The notes beneath the pieces were generated by a model. The model saw nothing but the letters and a program-made list of their open reading frames with translations. It was not told the origin of the DNA and made no database searches. Both the position numbers and the translations under genes were made by a program. A stretch of 64,000 bases of DNA, from contig OZ021729.1 in NCBI GenBank assembly GCA_963978545.1, positions 13,220,001 to 13,284,000 on the forward strand, given 5' to 3'. The stretch comes from Linyphia triangularis (taxonomy: Eukaryota; Arthropoda; Arachnida; Araneae; Linyphiidae). Numbering within the stretch: position 1 is the first letter of the stretch; every line of letters starts with the position of its first letter. Of the stretch, positions 23,917 to 33,850 are shown one piece after another.

Positions 23917-25019
23917 TTGTCAATCTTAATAAGGAAGGTTATTTAATTTCAAATGATGTGTTAATGGCAGAAACAAATACGAAATGAAAAAGAAAAAGAA
24001 AAAGAAAAAAAATCAAAATACCTAGAGTTTACAGTCCCAGAAACTTTATCTTCTTGATTCATAACTTTTTTCTTGAATTCTGCAAGACTAATTAAAAATG
24101 TCTACATTTATCTAGAGATTCTCTGTGTAGAATAATTTACCTATAAACTAATAATTAATCACAAAAATATTTACAAAGACTTTACAATGAGATCAAAATG
24201 CGCGGTACATATGTATTATCCCGTCGACCTATCACGAGATAAAAAGTTACCATGGATTACCATGGATTTTAAAAAGAATCGTTTAATTAAGAGTCCGTCG
24301 AAACTGTCGGTCCGGATGGATACCCGTCCGCCGCGCAACTGAAGGCATCCCATGGGAAGGCCCTTAGACGGCTCTTATAGCTGAACCATAGGCGTAACTA
24401 GAGTTGTTGAATGGGGGGGGGGTTTGAAAAATCAGACTCGCTACACCAATGAAAAAAAAGGAGATGGGGGGGGGGGGAGAGAGAGAGAAAAAAATTCATC
24501 TTATTGAAAAAGTTTTCAAATCATTGTCCAAATCTACGGGATAAGAAAAACTTCTTAAGAATTCTGTTTAAAAAAAAAAAAAAAAGGAGCAGGAAAATGT
24601 TCTTTAACACATGGAAATTGAAAGGGTCGGATATAATTGTAAAATATACGGATGCAATATTTTCAGAGAAACTTTAGCAAACAAGATCGGATCAATTTCA
24701 GTGGCGGCTCGAAATATTTCAAACATACACTGCCAAAAATAAACATTAAAGAAACTTACATAAGCATTTAAAAATATTTTTTCGTAAATAGCTGTGTCTC
24801 TTATTGTTTATATTGTATTATTGTTTTCATATACACAATGATACCAACACCATCCGAGTCTGTAAATTTGCGGATAAAATTTTTATTTTTTCGTCTTCAT
24901 CTGGCGATTCTTTTCAACTTGAACCAGTTATTTCACCACATTTTTCATCTTTTCTTCTTTTGCAAAATAAAAACAGTGTCAGACTTTGAGTTTTGCGTTT
25001 GTTACCTGCACTCATTTTA

Positions 25020-25135
25020 ATTACTTTCAATTGCCCATTTGTTAACATAAGGTAATGAAAGTATTGTTTTCGATAAAAAAAAATTGAATTTTTTGCATTT
25101 CCCCACGTTTTGGAACATCCAAATAAATAAAAAAT

Positions 25136-25174
<39 letters not shown>

Positions 25175-25745
25175 TATAGAAAGGTCAGCACAACTTCCGA
25201 ACGATTTGACCTACGATGTTCAAATTTGGAGTACAGGTTAGTGGGGGCCATTGAACCTGCCATTAAGGTTTTCGTCAATATTGCGCATGCGCAAAACATT
25301 TAAAAAAAATCACGTTCTTTAGTAATCACTAAAAAGCGGCTCCAACGAATTTGATGAAAATCTCTATGATAATGTATCTTAAGATGTTTTAAACATCCCT
25401 ATCTCCTAAATTCCCACAAAAATGTTATCGAAGTGTAAAAAGATGAAAAATGAGTGTCTTCAACATAGAGGAGATCTCTTCCCTTGAGCTTGAGGATCAC
25501 TTATCAACAATCGTTTTTCTCCTCTCCTCTGTTTCACTAATAAGAAAGGATATTGCAAGTACATTCTAACATTCGCCTAATGGTTGTGGGGTTTTTTTTT
25601 GCTCTTGTAAGAGTTATCTGTAAAAATATCACTAAGGGCCATTATTTCAAAGAAATGAAAATAGTAATAACACTATTCCACGTTAAATGTGCTGACCATT
25701 ATTATAGTGTAATTGAAAGTTGTGCGATGTGCCACTCTCCTAGTT
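25020..25745 (-). repeat. Family A dispersed repeat, copy 4
   Basis: Reverse-complement order of the family A blocks: CTTTCAATTGCCCAT..GGTAATGAAAG, CCCCACGTTTTGGAACATCC, GCCATTAAGGTTTTCGTC, CTTAAGATGTTTTAAACATCCC, and finally GTGTAATTGAAAGTTGTGCGATG. A poly-A tract (25141-25170) interrupts it. It is nested in the 24387-26479 element. Confidence 0.6.
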
Positions 25746-26479
25746 TACATTCGGTTGTTGTTTAGTGTTTGGGTTTTCTTTACAACGCAATGTCCACTCA
25801 GAACTTATGTTTCCCGCGATGGACAGTTCATTTCTTCAGCCTCGGACTGGTATAGAGCGTAATTATCATCAAATGGTACATTAAATGGCAAGTTTACTTT
25901 TCTGGTGAAAAATCCATGTATAGTCTTGCAGTTTGGTATAGCTTTTGATTACCTTAGTAAAACACTGGTCACTGAATAATCTCACTAATGAAATTTAATG
26001 GATAATTTGAGTAATAATCAACAAAGAGTTGATTAGGGGAAAAATGCAGAATATTTGTTTAATTCTTTCTCAACATAATGGGTTGGGGGTTGAAGCCCTA
26101 AAACCTCTCTCGTTACGCCCATGGTCTTTAAATCAACGGTCGATGACTAAAGTCAAGTCTGTAGCCCTTATGTTCCCGCGATAAAGACTCCATTTATCAA
26201 GCCTGTGTAGCGCGTTAGTTGTCTGCGAACAGCATACAGTTAGCAAGACGTTCAATATGGTACATTTTAGTTGTACAAATGTCTTTCACTTTGGTATAGC
26301 TTTTGATTACATTAGCAAAACACTGAATAATTACTAATAACGAAATTTAATGGATACTTTGAGTAATAACCAACAAAGAGTTGGTTGGGAAGAAAACTTA
26401 GTAAATTTGCTTAATTTTTCTCAACCCAATGGGGGGGGGGGGTTCGAACCCCCCAAACCCCTCCCTCGTTACGCCTATG
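25746..26479. repeat. Tandem duplication at the right end of the 24387 element
   Basis: Two diverged units of about 365-375 bp, 25746-26122 and 26123-26479. They share GTATAGCTTTTGATTAC, AATTTAATGGATA, GAGTAATAA(T/C)CAACAAAGAGTTG and an end block CTC(T/C)CTCGTTACGCC(C/T)ATG. The element terminus itself has therefore been duplicated, leaving an internal terminus at about 26104-26120. Confidence 0.65.
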
Positions 26480-26487
26480 AGCTGAAC

Positions 26488-26982
26488 TAATCCTTCGAGG
26501 AAGCTATGTGTGTTTCGAACGTTTTGTCGTCAGTATAAAGCTCGCTAATATTCGACGGGATAATACGTAAGTACCCAAAGGATTTTTCCGTTCCCCTGTC
26601 TGTCCATTTGAGAGGTCAACTTTTCCAGATAAAACTATAAAAGCTAAAGCGTGAGGCACGTACAATAATTGAAATTAAGGGTGCGATAATTAAATTAAAT
26701 CTTGTACAGACAAGGCTATCAAGCAAAATTTAACCGGGGTAGTCAACCAAATTCAACCCAAAGAGTTTTTCCAAAAAACTACATGAGAAGTTCACCTCTT
26801 AGCGGCAAGTAGAAGTGTGAACTTCTGGATATTCGAGGATAAGTTTTCTGGCATTATTATTTTTAAAGATTATTTTACTAATAAAAACGTACAAATTGGC
26901 TTTTTTTTTTTTTTTAAATTTTTTTTTTTATTATGATTATCCTTAAAACGGAGGATATACATGTTTTTTTTTTATATATATA
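26488..26982. other. Spacer without recognised gene
   Basis: No coding region or element could be supported. An AT-rich run with T tracts and a short TATATATATA segment at 26973-26984 precedes the Tc1 insertion and supplied its TA target. Confidence 0.4.
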
Positions 26983-26984
26983 TA

Positions 26985-28207
26985 CACTATCTGGCCAAAA
27001 GTATCCGGACACCCAGTGGTATGGACTTAGAGCGTCCTGAGGCACATATTAATATGATGTTGGTCCACCTTTTGCATCGATGACAGCCTGCACACGTTTG
27101 GGAAGACTTTCCACCAATTTTTGATAGGTGACCATAGGAATTGCCTTCCAGGCGTCCATCACAGCTGAAGTGAGTGCTTGCAGTGAAGATGGTCGATTTG
27201 GCTGGCTACGTAATCTGCGCTCTAATTCGTCCCAAAGGTGTTCTATGGGATTTAGATCGGGGCTCTGAGGAGGCCAGTCCAGTTTTTGAACACCCATTTC
27301 GTCAAACCACGTATGTGCAAGCCTCGATGTGTAAATGGAGCAGTTATCTTGCTGGAAGAGAAATGGGCCTTCCCCGAAATATTTCCATAGAGTTGGAAGT
27401 GCAGCATTGTCCAGAATGTCCACATACATCTCAGAGTTCATGTTTCTAACCACGGGAACTAACGTACCCAGGCCAAACCACGAGAAACACCCCCACACCA
27501 TTATGCTTTCACCACCAAACTTTTAACAGTCGGCACAATGCAGTCACTATGGAAACGTTCGCCGGGCATCCGCCAAACCCAGACGCGTCCATCCGACTGC
27601 CAGACTGTAAAGCGAGATTCATCACTCCAAAGAACAGTTTTCCACATGTCCACAGTCCAATGACGGCACCATTGCAATCGATGCTTCGCATTCTGTGAAG
27701 TGATGTTCGGCTTGTGAGCGGCTGCCCGACCATGGAATCCCAAGTCTTTTAACTCTCGACGGACAGTCCTGCTGCTAATACTAACCCCTGATGAACTTTG
27801 GAACTCCTGAGAAATTTCCACCAACGAGGACTTGCGATTTTGTTTCACTACCCTTGTCAGAGTTCTGCGGCTGCGTTCACCAAGTGTTTTCGGCCGACCG
27901 GTTCGTTTTTCTGCCTTTTCACTGCCTCGACGTTTCCACTTCACAATTACATCACTCACAGTGGATTTAGGCTTCTGTAGAATGTCCGCAATCTCACGAA
28001 CTGATTTCCCACAAAGGTGGCATCCCACTATTCTGCCACGATCAAACTCACTAAGCTCCTTTGACTTACTCATTGCCTCACAAACGCATAAATACAATCT
28101 GACAAACCACTACCAACACTTTTATAGCTTTCAATTACGTATCAAATTGCGTCACTCTCCAGAACCACTTTTTTAAGGGGTGTCCGGATACTTTTGGCCA
28201 GATAGTG
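26985..28207 (-). mobile_element. Tc1-type transposon, 1223 bp, complete ends
   Basis: Perfect 30-bp terminal inverted repeats lie at 26985-27014 and 28178-28207, starting CACTATCTGGCCAAAAGTAT and ending in GGACACCC. TA dinucleotides flank both sides (26983-26984 and 28208-28209), the target duplication of the Tc1/mariner superfamily. Between them, on the minus strand, is a single transposase gene with one frameshift. Identical ends and few coding lesions suggest recent activity. Confidence 0.95.
27049..28073 (-). pseudogene. Tc1 transposase (DD34E), one frameshift
   Basis: This gene encodes the transposase that binds the element ends and moves the element by cut and paste. The likely start is [17 protein letters not shown] at 28073; an in-frame ATG 24 bp upstream at 28097 is also possible. 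Visible in order are a paired-like helix-turn-helix ([26 protein letters not shown]), a [14 protein letters not shown] segment, a second DNA-binding region ([12 protein letters not shown]) and the catalytic core. The core Asp residues are in WSDESRF and QQDNCS, and the Glu is in [13 protein letters not shown] count 34 residues between the second Asp and the Glu, hence DD34E. The frame is lost near 27520 (AAAAG context, extra AG or one missing base before FGGES). The downstream half then runs open to the stop at 27049-27051. The usual NDPKHTS after the second Asp reads NCSIYTS here. The copy looks inactive but young. Confidence 0.93.
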
Positions 28208-28695
28208 TATGTTAGGTATCTGGACTATAACCTCAGTGGAAATGTATGCAGACGCTGCTTTTTCAGTTACTGTCACTATCTACTTGATTACATTATTTCT
28301 TGTTCCTTATACTGTTTGGGTTTTTCCTATTCCAGATGGCTGTCACACCACTAATTTTTATCACACATTGATCAATTTGTCGTCTATGGGATATAATATA
28401 ATTTTAAATCTTGAGGTTATATTTTGTCTAATAAAAATTGGTGTCTCAACAAACAGACAAAATTCCTCACTAGTTACAGTTGATCATTGAATATAACAAA
28501 GTTAAATATAATTGAAATAATTACCAAAACACTATAGCATCTCATTACCTGAAAAATAAATGTTTACAGAAATTTTAACCCAAATTAAGAAATATTTAAT
28601 TGAAATTTAACTAGTGCATCCATTTTGTTTTGATGTAAAATATTGCGTTTTTTTATGGAATATTCACGTGATAAATTAAAAAAAAAATACGTATA
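28208..28695. other. Spacer without recognised gene
   Basis: An open frame at 28209-28490 is hydrophobic but has no domain or splice context I can support. The remainder is AT-rich with nothing recognised. Confidence 0.35.
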
Positions 28696-28703
28696 AGTAT
28701 TTG

Positions 28704-30605
28704 CAGTGGTAGAAGTGGGCATAAAAAGGTGGGGGGATGGCCAAAAGTTGGCGACAAGTGCATCTCTCCCCTTAGCGATAAATTTTATAATTTCGTACCT
28801 TATAAAAAAAATTTTATTAATAGTAAGTAAATAATTTATAGCAAGACTAAGGGTCCAAAATTTATTGTTATTTTAATGAATATTCTGCGACTTAGTTTTT
28901 TTACTTGGAAGTAAGAGATGAAGTGAAGTAATAATTCAACATTATATACACAACTGTTTATTAAGATTTAAATATTGCCTCTAAATAAGTATACTTTCAT
29001 AAAATTAAATTAATAAGGAATTCTAATTTTTTTAAATAGTTGGTTTTTATACAATAAACAAGATTAGAAATTTTACTTAAAAGAAAGTTCATCAAAAGTT
29101 AAAAGCTACCCAAGTGTATTAGTATTTGTTGATAAAAAATACCAATATCTTTATACAAAGTTGTAAAATACATTTTTATAACACTATGATATATATAAAA
29201 CAAAAATAGTTTTTTTTTTAATTTTTTTTTTTTTTAATATTTATTTGAAAACTTTAAATAACTTTTTCTAAGTGTCATTACATTTTGCATTTCCCTACAT
29301 GTTTGGTATATTTTTAAGAAGAAAATCTATGCTTAACTAGTTTTAGTACTATCTAATATTCCATGCTTAGTATTGCTTAATGTTCAAAGAAATTTCAAAA
29401 AGAAATTGGTGATAAAAACTGAAAAAAATAGTCTAGAATTTAAAAAAAAGAAATACATACAATTTTGAATCACATGACTCGGAAGACTGATAAAATGAAT
29501 TTGTTTCAACAATTTGTCATTGATAATATACAAGTATTGTATCGTGCAATTCAAAAATTGAAAGTAAAAAAATTGCGAAATTATATTTTACCCTCTTAAA
29601 GGAAATGTTTGCATTTTTCAGCTTTCTCATTTGGCTTCATGGATAATTTTTTCAGCACATTTATGAGCTTCACTTGTTTTGTGTTTAAAAATCTGCTTTC
29701 TAAAGGATTCCCGTTAGTCAAATTCTTTGTCTCCATGTGGGAAAATGCTACACCCTACCCATTCAATAGAAAGTTTCAAACCCTGCTCCTTTTTCTGGTC
29801 TCAAGCTTTTAACAGCTTTGTATATATTGCATCCAAGTTTTTGTTCTTCACAAATAAGCCAACGATATTCATTACATTTTTAAAGGTACGTATCATGTGT
29901 CCAACATTTTGGACAATCGTTACTGCTGTAGCGTTTTTGCTTACTGTTGCCGCCACATGCTATATAGATTCTCTCTACGCGGTCGCTTTTCACCTTGATG
30001 CACTTGCACATTTCCCACTGTTCCTCCCTCAACGTTCTACAGTGTATCGAAGTCACTTTTCTTATAGTTTTGAAGCCAATTTATCAAACTCATCTTGTTT
30101 TGTACTAGATAGACTACGAATACAAATGCCGTTTAGAATCAGAAGTAAGAGTTATAATGGTTAAGTTGGAGGAATACGCGGTTTCCTACTAACAAAACGC
30201 AAAACATTTTCAAGTAAATAGTCGAGAACAAAACAGGAAATGATAGTGCGATCATTATCCACTTCTATCCACTCCTAAATAATCCAAAACAACAGGCGCT
30301 GAAATTCGCCCCTCATTCCCAAGAAAAATCGACTGAGTCTTGCTTTAGACAACAAAAAAATAAAAATAAAAGAATAAAAAATTAAAGTATAAAAAATGAC
30401 AAATAGCCAGAAAAAGCAGAAAATTAATACTATTTTTTCTCTAGTTTTTAGACGGAATTAATGTTTTTTAAAATTGGGGGGTGGATTTCAATGGCTTTAG
30501 AAGTGAGGGGATGGATTTCAGTGGTTTTAGAAGTGGGGAGACGCACGGGTATTTTGTTGACAGGTAGGGGGACGCGTTACCCCAAGTCTACCACTTCTAG
30601 CACTG
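28704..30605 (-). mobile_element. hAT element with decayed transposase, 1.9 kb
   Basis: The left end CAGTGGTAGAAGTGGGC and the RC of the right end CAGTGCTAGAAGTGGTAG are inverted repeats. A perfect 8-bp duplication AGTATTTG lies at 28696-28703 and 30606-30613. On the minus strand, 30093-29627 holds recognisable pieces of a BED-finger hAT transposase (separate entry). The rest of the transposase is deleted or unreadable. Termini, duplication length and coding remnant agree on hAT. Confidence 0.92.
29627..30093 (-). pseudogene. N-terminal part of a hAT transposase, BED-type finger, broken
   Basis: Read on the minus strand from an ATG at 30093, the pieces are MSLINWLQNYKKSDFDTL, then after frame changes KCNEYRWLICEEQKLGCNIY, and finally RKQIFKHKTSEAHKCAEKII. 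The pattern W-L-x-x-x-x-x-x-L-G-C-x-x-C followed by (K/R)-x-x-x-x-K-H-x-x-S-x-A-H resembles the BED-type zinc finger at the start of many hAT transposases. The second Cys of the first pair is Tyr here. Several stops and at least two frameshifts make it non-functional. Plus-strand frames across the same stretch (29609-30164) are antisense shadows. Confidence 0.65.
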
Positions 30606-30613
30606 AGTATTTG

Positions 30614-33008
30614 ATGCATTATATATACTTTAAATACATTTTACTAATTTTAAACTTATTCAATTTAGAGAAATAGAATAAATATAATATTTATATAAAT
30701 ATGATTTGTATTTTTGAAGTACTATACATATTATAAAGAAGATCTTTTATCAAAGGAGTTGTTTCTCTTTCCAATCAACATTCACGCGTTACTGTTTTTC
30801 ATTTGAATTTTTTAAAAAGCTTTATCTATATACTTAAATATTTTGATAAAATTTCATATACGTTTTGATTGAAGTGCATTAGTGAATAAGTTTCCATTTT
30901 GTGCGGCAAAATTCATATGGTAATATTGGCTGAGTCACATGTTCAAAATTAGCCACTGACAGAGGATTATTACGTTGCCATTTTTATAAATATTGAGTCG
31001 AAATAATGAATTGTAAAATGTGAGCATTAGTTTTTAATATTAACATTAAGTTAATATGAAAACCCCAGGGCCTTAATTTTTTTTTTATGAAAATAAGCAA
31101 AGTTTTTTTTCCCTAACATAAAATATTTAAATTTGAGAAAGTCTTCAATTTGGTGTGGAACAGTAAACATCGTAGTTTCGTTTTAATTTACCATAGAGCA
31201 AAGAATAGGAGCAGAGGCGGCGTTTCCCATTGACCTTCATTGGAGAAAAACATTACATGTTTTGAGGCATCATGGGTAACATAATTCCAAAAGAAACAGC
31301 AAACGCCTTGCGTACTGTGTAAAATTTCGCATTTTAAAAATAGCGTTTTATCCACTAATATATGAATAAATCTTATGAAAAAATTCACATATTTTCCTTA
31401 GAATGTATACATTATGCTGCATTAAGAAGAAAAGAAGAAAGTTTCGGATAATTTTATTAAATTTGACTTCAAGAAGTTCACCTATTTTTGTCCGTCGACG
31501 GTAAAGTGTGGGGGTTCTTCCAACACATTCTTCCCGCATCCGTGACGGATCGTGGCCGCATCATTCGCCATACAATTACCGGTGAAATTATAAATTTGAA
31601 TAAAGGAAAAAGTTTCGGCTCAACAGGTTTATTTATTTCTAACTATTCATTAAAATAACAAAGAATAGTAATTTTATGTTTTTGAATAATATTTAAGAAA
31701 TTCAAAAAGTAATAGCATTACAAAATATTCTTTATTAAAATTCTTTAAAAAACAACAACAATGGCAACAAAACACATAAAATATCATCTCGATCTGTCCT
31801 CATGATGCAAACAAACGTATCATATTTTTATTTGTTTTTTAGATATTTTAAAAGGTTTTTAGTTTAGTTATGAAAGAACAAATAACCCATTAGCATGAAT
31901 GTACACTTTTATTAAAAAGAACTTTTTAACATCTTTAAAATGTTATTTTACAGGCGAACATATTCTTCCTAAGTTCACCTTTCAATAATTACAAATAAAA
32001 AAACTATTACTAGATAACGAAAAAAGGAAAAATATTTAATAATGAAAATCTCATTATTTAAGTATCATAATGCTTATTCAAATAATTGGTTTAACATTTT
32101 TTTTAAATACTGATTTAACATTTTTTTTTTAAATCTTCCTTCCAAGATCAAGTTTTTGTGTTGAAGCTTAAACACAGTAGAATATCATGGCTTTGAAAAA
32201 GTGTAAAGAAAAATGTAATCTCTTATTTTGCATACGACTAAAATTAATGATAATTGATAAAAATTGATAATAGCAATTTCATAAAACGGAAATCCCATTT
32301 AACAATTAATAAATGTTCAAGAAATTAAATTTTTTCATTATCTTTCCAAAAATTTAACATATTTTGTTAATGCATAATATTTAGCACATAATTTTAATGT
32401 ATGTTATAATAATTATATTGTAGGAATTGGACAGATGTATAACATAATTACACATTCACAATTACATAGCTGAAAAATTTTGTATTGTTAGGTAAACATG
32501 TAAATATAACTTTCGGTTTCACTTTTTCATCTTATGGGAAACTAATTCTTTTACACAACAAGTTCTTTATGAACTGTGATTTTTATTTATTGAATGCACT
32601 GCATCATATATCATTGACTGGTTTCTTAACATTGAAACCAAAGTAGAGAATCAACTATGTTTTTTCATTTCCGGAGAGAAGAGCACACGTGCTTTTATTC
32701 AAAACTTGATCACCTAACGTGACTCATCCTTCCTCTCCAGAAAAAACTGACTTCACGAAAACAATTCTTAAAAATTCAGATACCTCAATTGCCTCTTCTA
32801 AAGTGGTAGTTATTAATTAATTATTAAATGGCAGTCTGTAGGCTAATTGAAATTTAATCGAAAATTCCGCGATACACACAATAATGAAGGAAAACGAAAC
32901 GAGTACCCACACGAACTTTCATTTTGAAGTCATTCAAACACAAATAAATAGTTTTAGAAACTAAAATCAATGCAAACTATAATTAGACAGTGTTAGAAAA
33001 GAACTTAC
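30614..33008. other. Intergenic stretch or intron of the minus-strand THAP-like gene
   Basis: No supportable exon. A CpG-richer patch (about 31485-31580) contains a minus-strand ATG at 31571 that opens 29 codons, and another ATG whose frame stays open into GGTGAAC; neither shows homology. If the exon at 33009-33088 is real, this stretch is its first intron, and the exon completing the THAP domain should lie on the minus strand to the left. I looked for an acceptor followed by a Phe-Pro start and found none in this stretch. Confidence 0.4.
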
Positions 33009-33088
33009 CTGTAAAATGAAATATTTGGAGCTGTACATACTATTTTTGACGGGTGATTTGTGCATCCAAATGCGAAGCAAGCAGCCAT
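33009..33088 (-). CDS. First coding exon of a THAP-domain protein (partial)
   Basis: A minus-strand ATG at 33088 opens MAACFAFGCTNHPSK, continuing to NISFYR at the exon end, 80 nt in total. It ends at a consensus donor (CAG|GTAAGT, RC of 33003-33009). The spacing C-x4-C with an Asn two residues later, followed by S-F-(H/Y)-(K/R), is the start of the THAP zinc finger (C2CH, a DNA-binding domain in animal regulators and in P-element and Kolobok-type transposases). The exon ends in phase 2 inside SF(H/Y)(K/R). From memory, that is also where exon 1 of vertebrate THAP genes ends. The second zinc-ligand half (C..H) and the AVPTIF motif should be in the next exon, which I could not find. The 5' flank (33089-33210) is CpG-containing and reaches the end of the 4.9-kb palindrome. 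A domesticated gene or a transposase remnant are both possible. Confidence 0.62.
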
Positions 33089-33284
33089 TGTCTATACAAA
33101 ATGCGTTTATGTTTTGGAGATCTGTGCCCCACAATTCCTCGCGCGTCTCGGTCAAGGATTTGGAGGTTTACGATCAGTCTGCTTTATCTTTGGTCTATGT
33201 AATTTACAATACGTCTGCGGAGTGATGACGTCACAAAATGGCCGCTGGGTTTTTAAGAAATGGACGTCAATCTGAATTAACACT

Positions 33285-33850
33285 ATGCTGTTTTTATTTC
33301 ATGAATTACCAATTAATTAATTGTTATTTTTAATTTCTAACTTTCGAACGTTGTAGCCGAAACTTTCCGATAAGTGGTCCAATAGGTGAGTAAGTATTTT
33401 ATGCACTAGTTTATGTTTTCTGTGTAATTAAAGAAAGTGTGTTTTTGATTTGTTGGTCTGGATTGTGGTTTTTATTTCATGAATTGTAGATAAATAAATT
33501 ATTGTTTTAAAATTTTAACTAGCGAATGTTGTAGCGTAAATCTTCCAATAAGTGGTCCGATAGGTAGATAAACTTTAAAAGCAGTAGTTTTTTTTTCTTT
33601 CTTTAATCAAACGACGTTTGTTTTTGGCTTGTCAGTCCCCAGTCAAGATTAGCACTGTGTTCTTTTATTTAATGAATTATGGATAAAAATTAAAAATAAT
33701 AGTCTATTTAACTAGTGAAAGTTGTTGCCCTAACATTCTTATAATTAGTCCCATAGGTGAGTAAACACTATTTTCAGTAATATATTGTTTATGTTTTAAG
33801 AAAAAGTTTGTTTACATTTCATTGTTGATATCCATAGCATTAGGCTTTGA
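33285..33850 (+). repeat. Three tandem units (about 190 bp each) in the left arm
   Basis: Units start near 33285, 33468 and 33660. Each has a TTTATTT(C/A)ATGAATT block, then a GTTGT(A/T)GC block, then (A/T)AGT(G/C)(G/C)(T/A)CC(A/G/C)ATAGGTGAGTAA, then an AAGAAA(A)GT..GTTT block. The same three units lie inverted in the right arm at about 37490-38035, so the palindrome holds six copies. Confidence 0.7.

Larger units (their letters stand above)
24387..26479. mobile_element. hAT-like element with CATAGGCGTAAC ends, 2.1 kb
   Basis: The left end CATAGGCGTAACTAGAG and the right end CTCGTTACGCCTATG are inverted repeats. A perfect 8-bp duplication AGCTGAAC lies at 24379-24386 and 26480-26487. Poly-G runs follow the left end and precede the right end. 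The interior holds a minus-strand family A copy (25020-25745), a CAGTGGCGGCTCG element end near 24700, and a tandem duplication of the right-hand part (25746-26122 and 26123-26479). No transposase was recognised. Confidence 0.88.

Noticed and set aside
27174..28176. Plus-strand open frames over the Tc1 element
   Set aside because: Antisense shadows of the minus-strand transposase.
29609..30164. Plus-strand frame resembling a small membrane protein
   Set aside because: Antisense to a decayed BED-finger transposase inside a hAT element, so the hydrophobicity is incidental.
32967..33275. Longer open frames on both strands around the THAP-like exon
   Set aside because: They are in other frames. 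Only the short minus-strand frame 33088-33009 has domain residues and a consensus donor.
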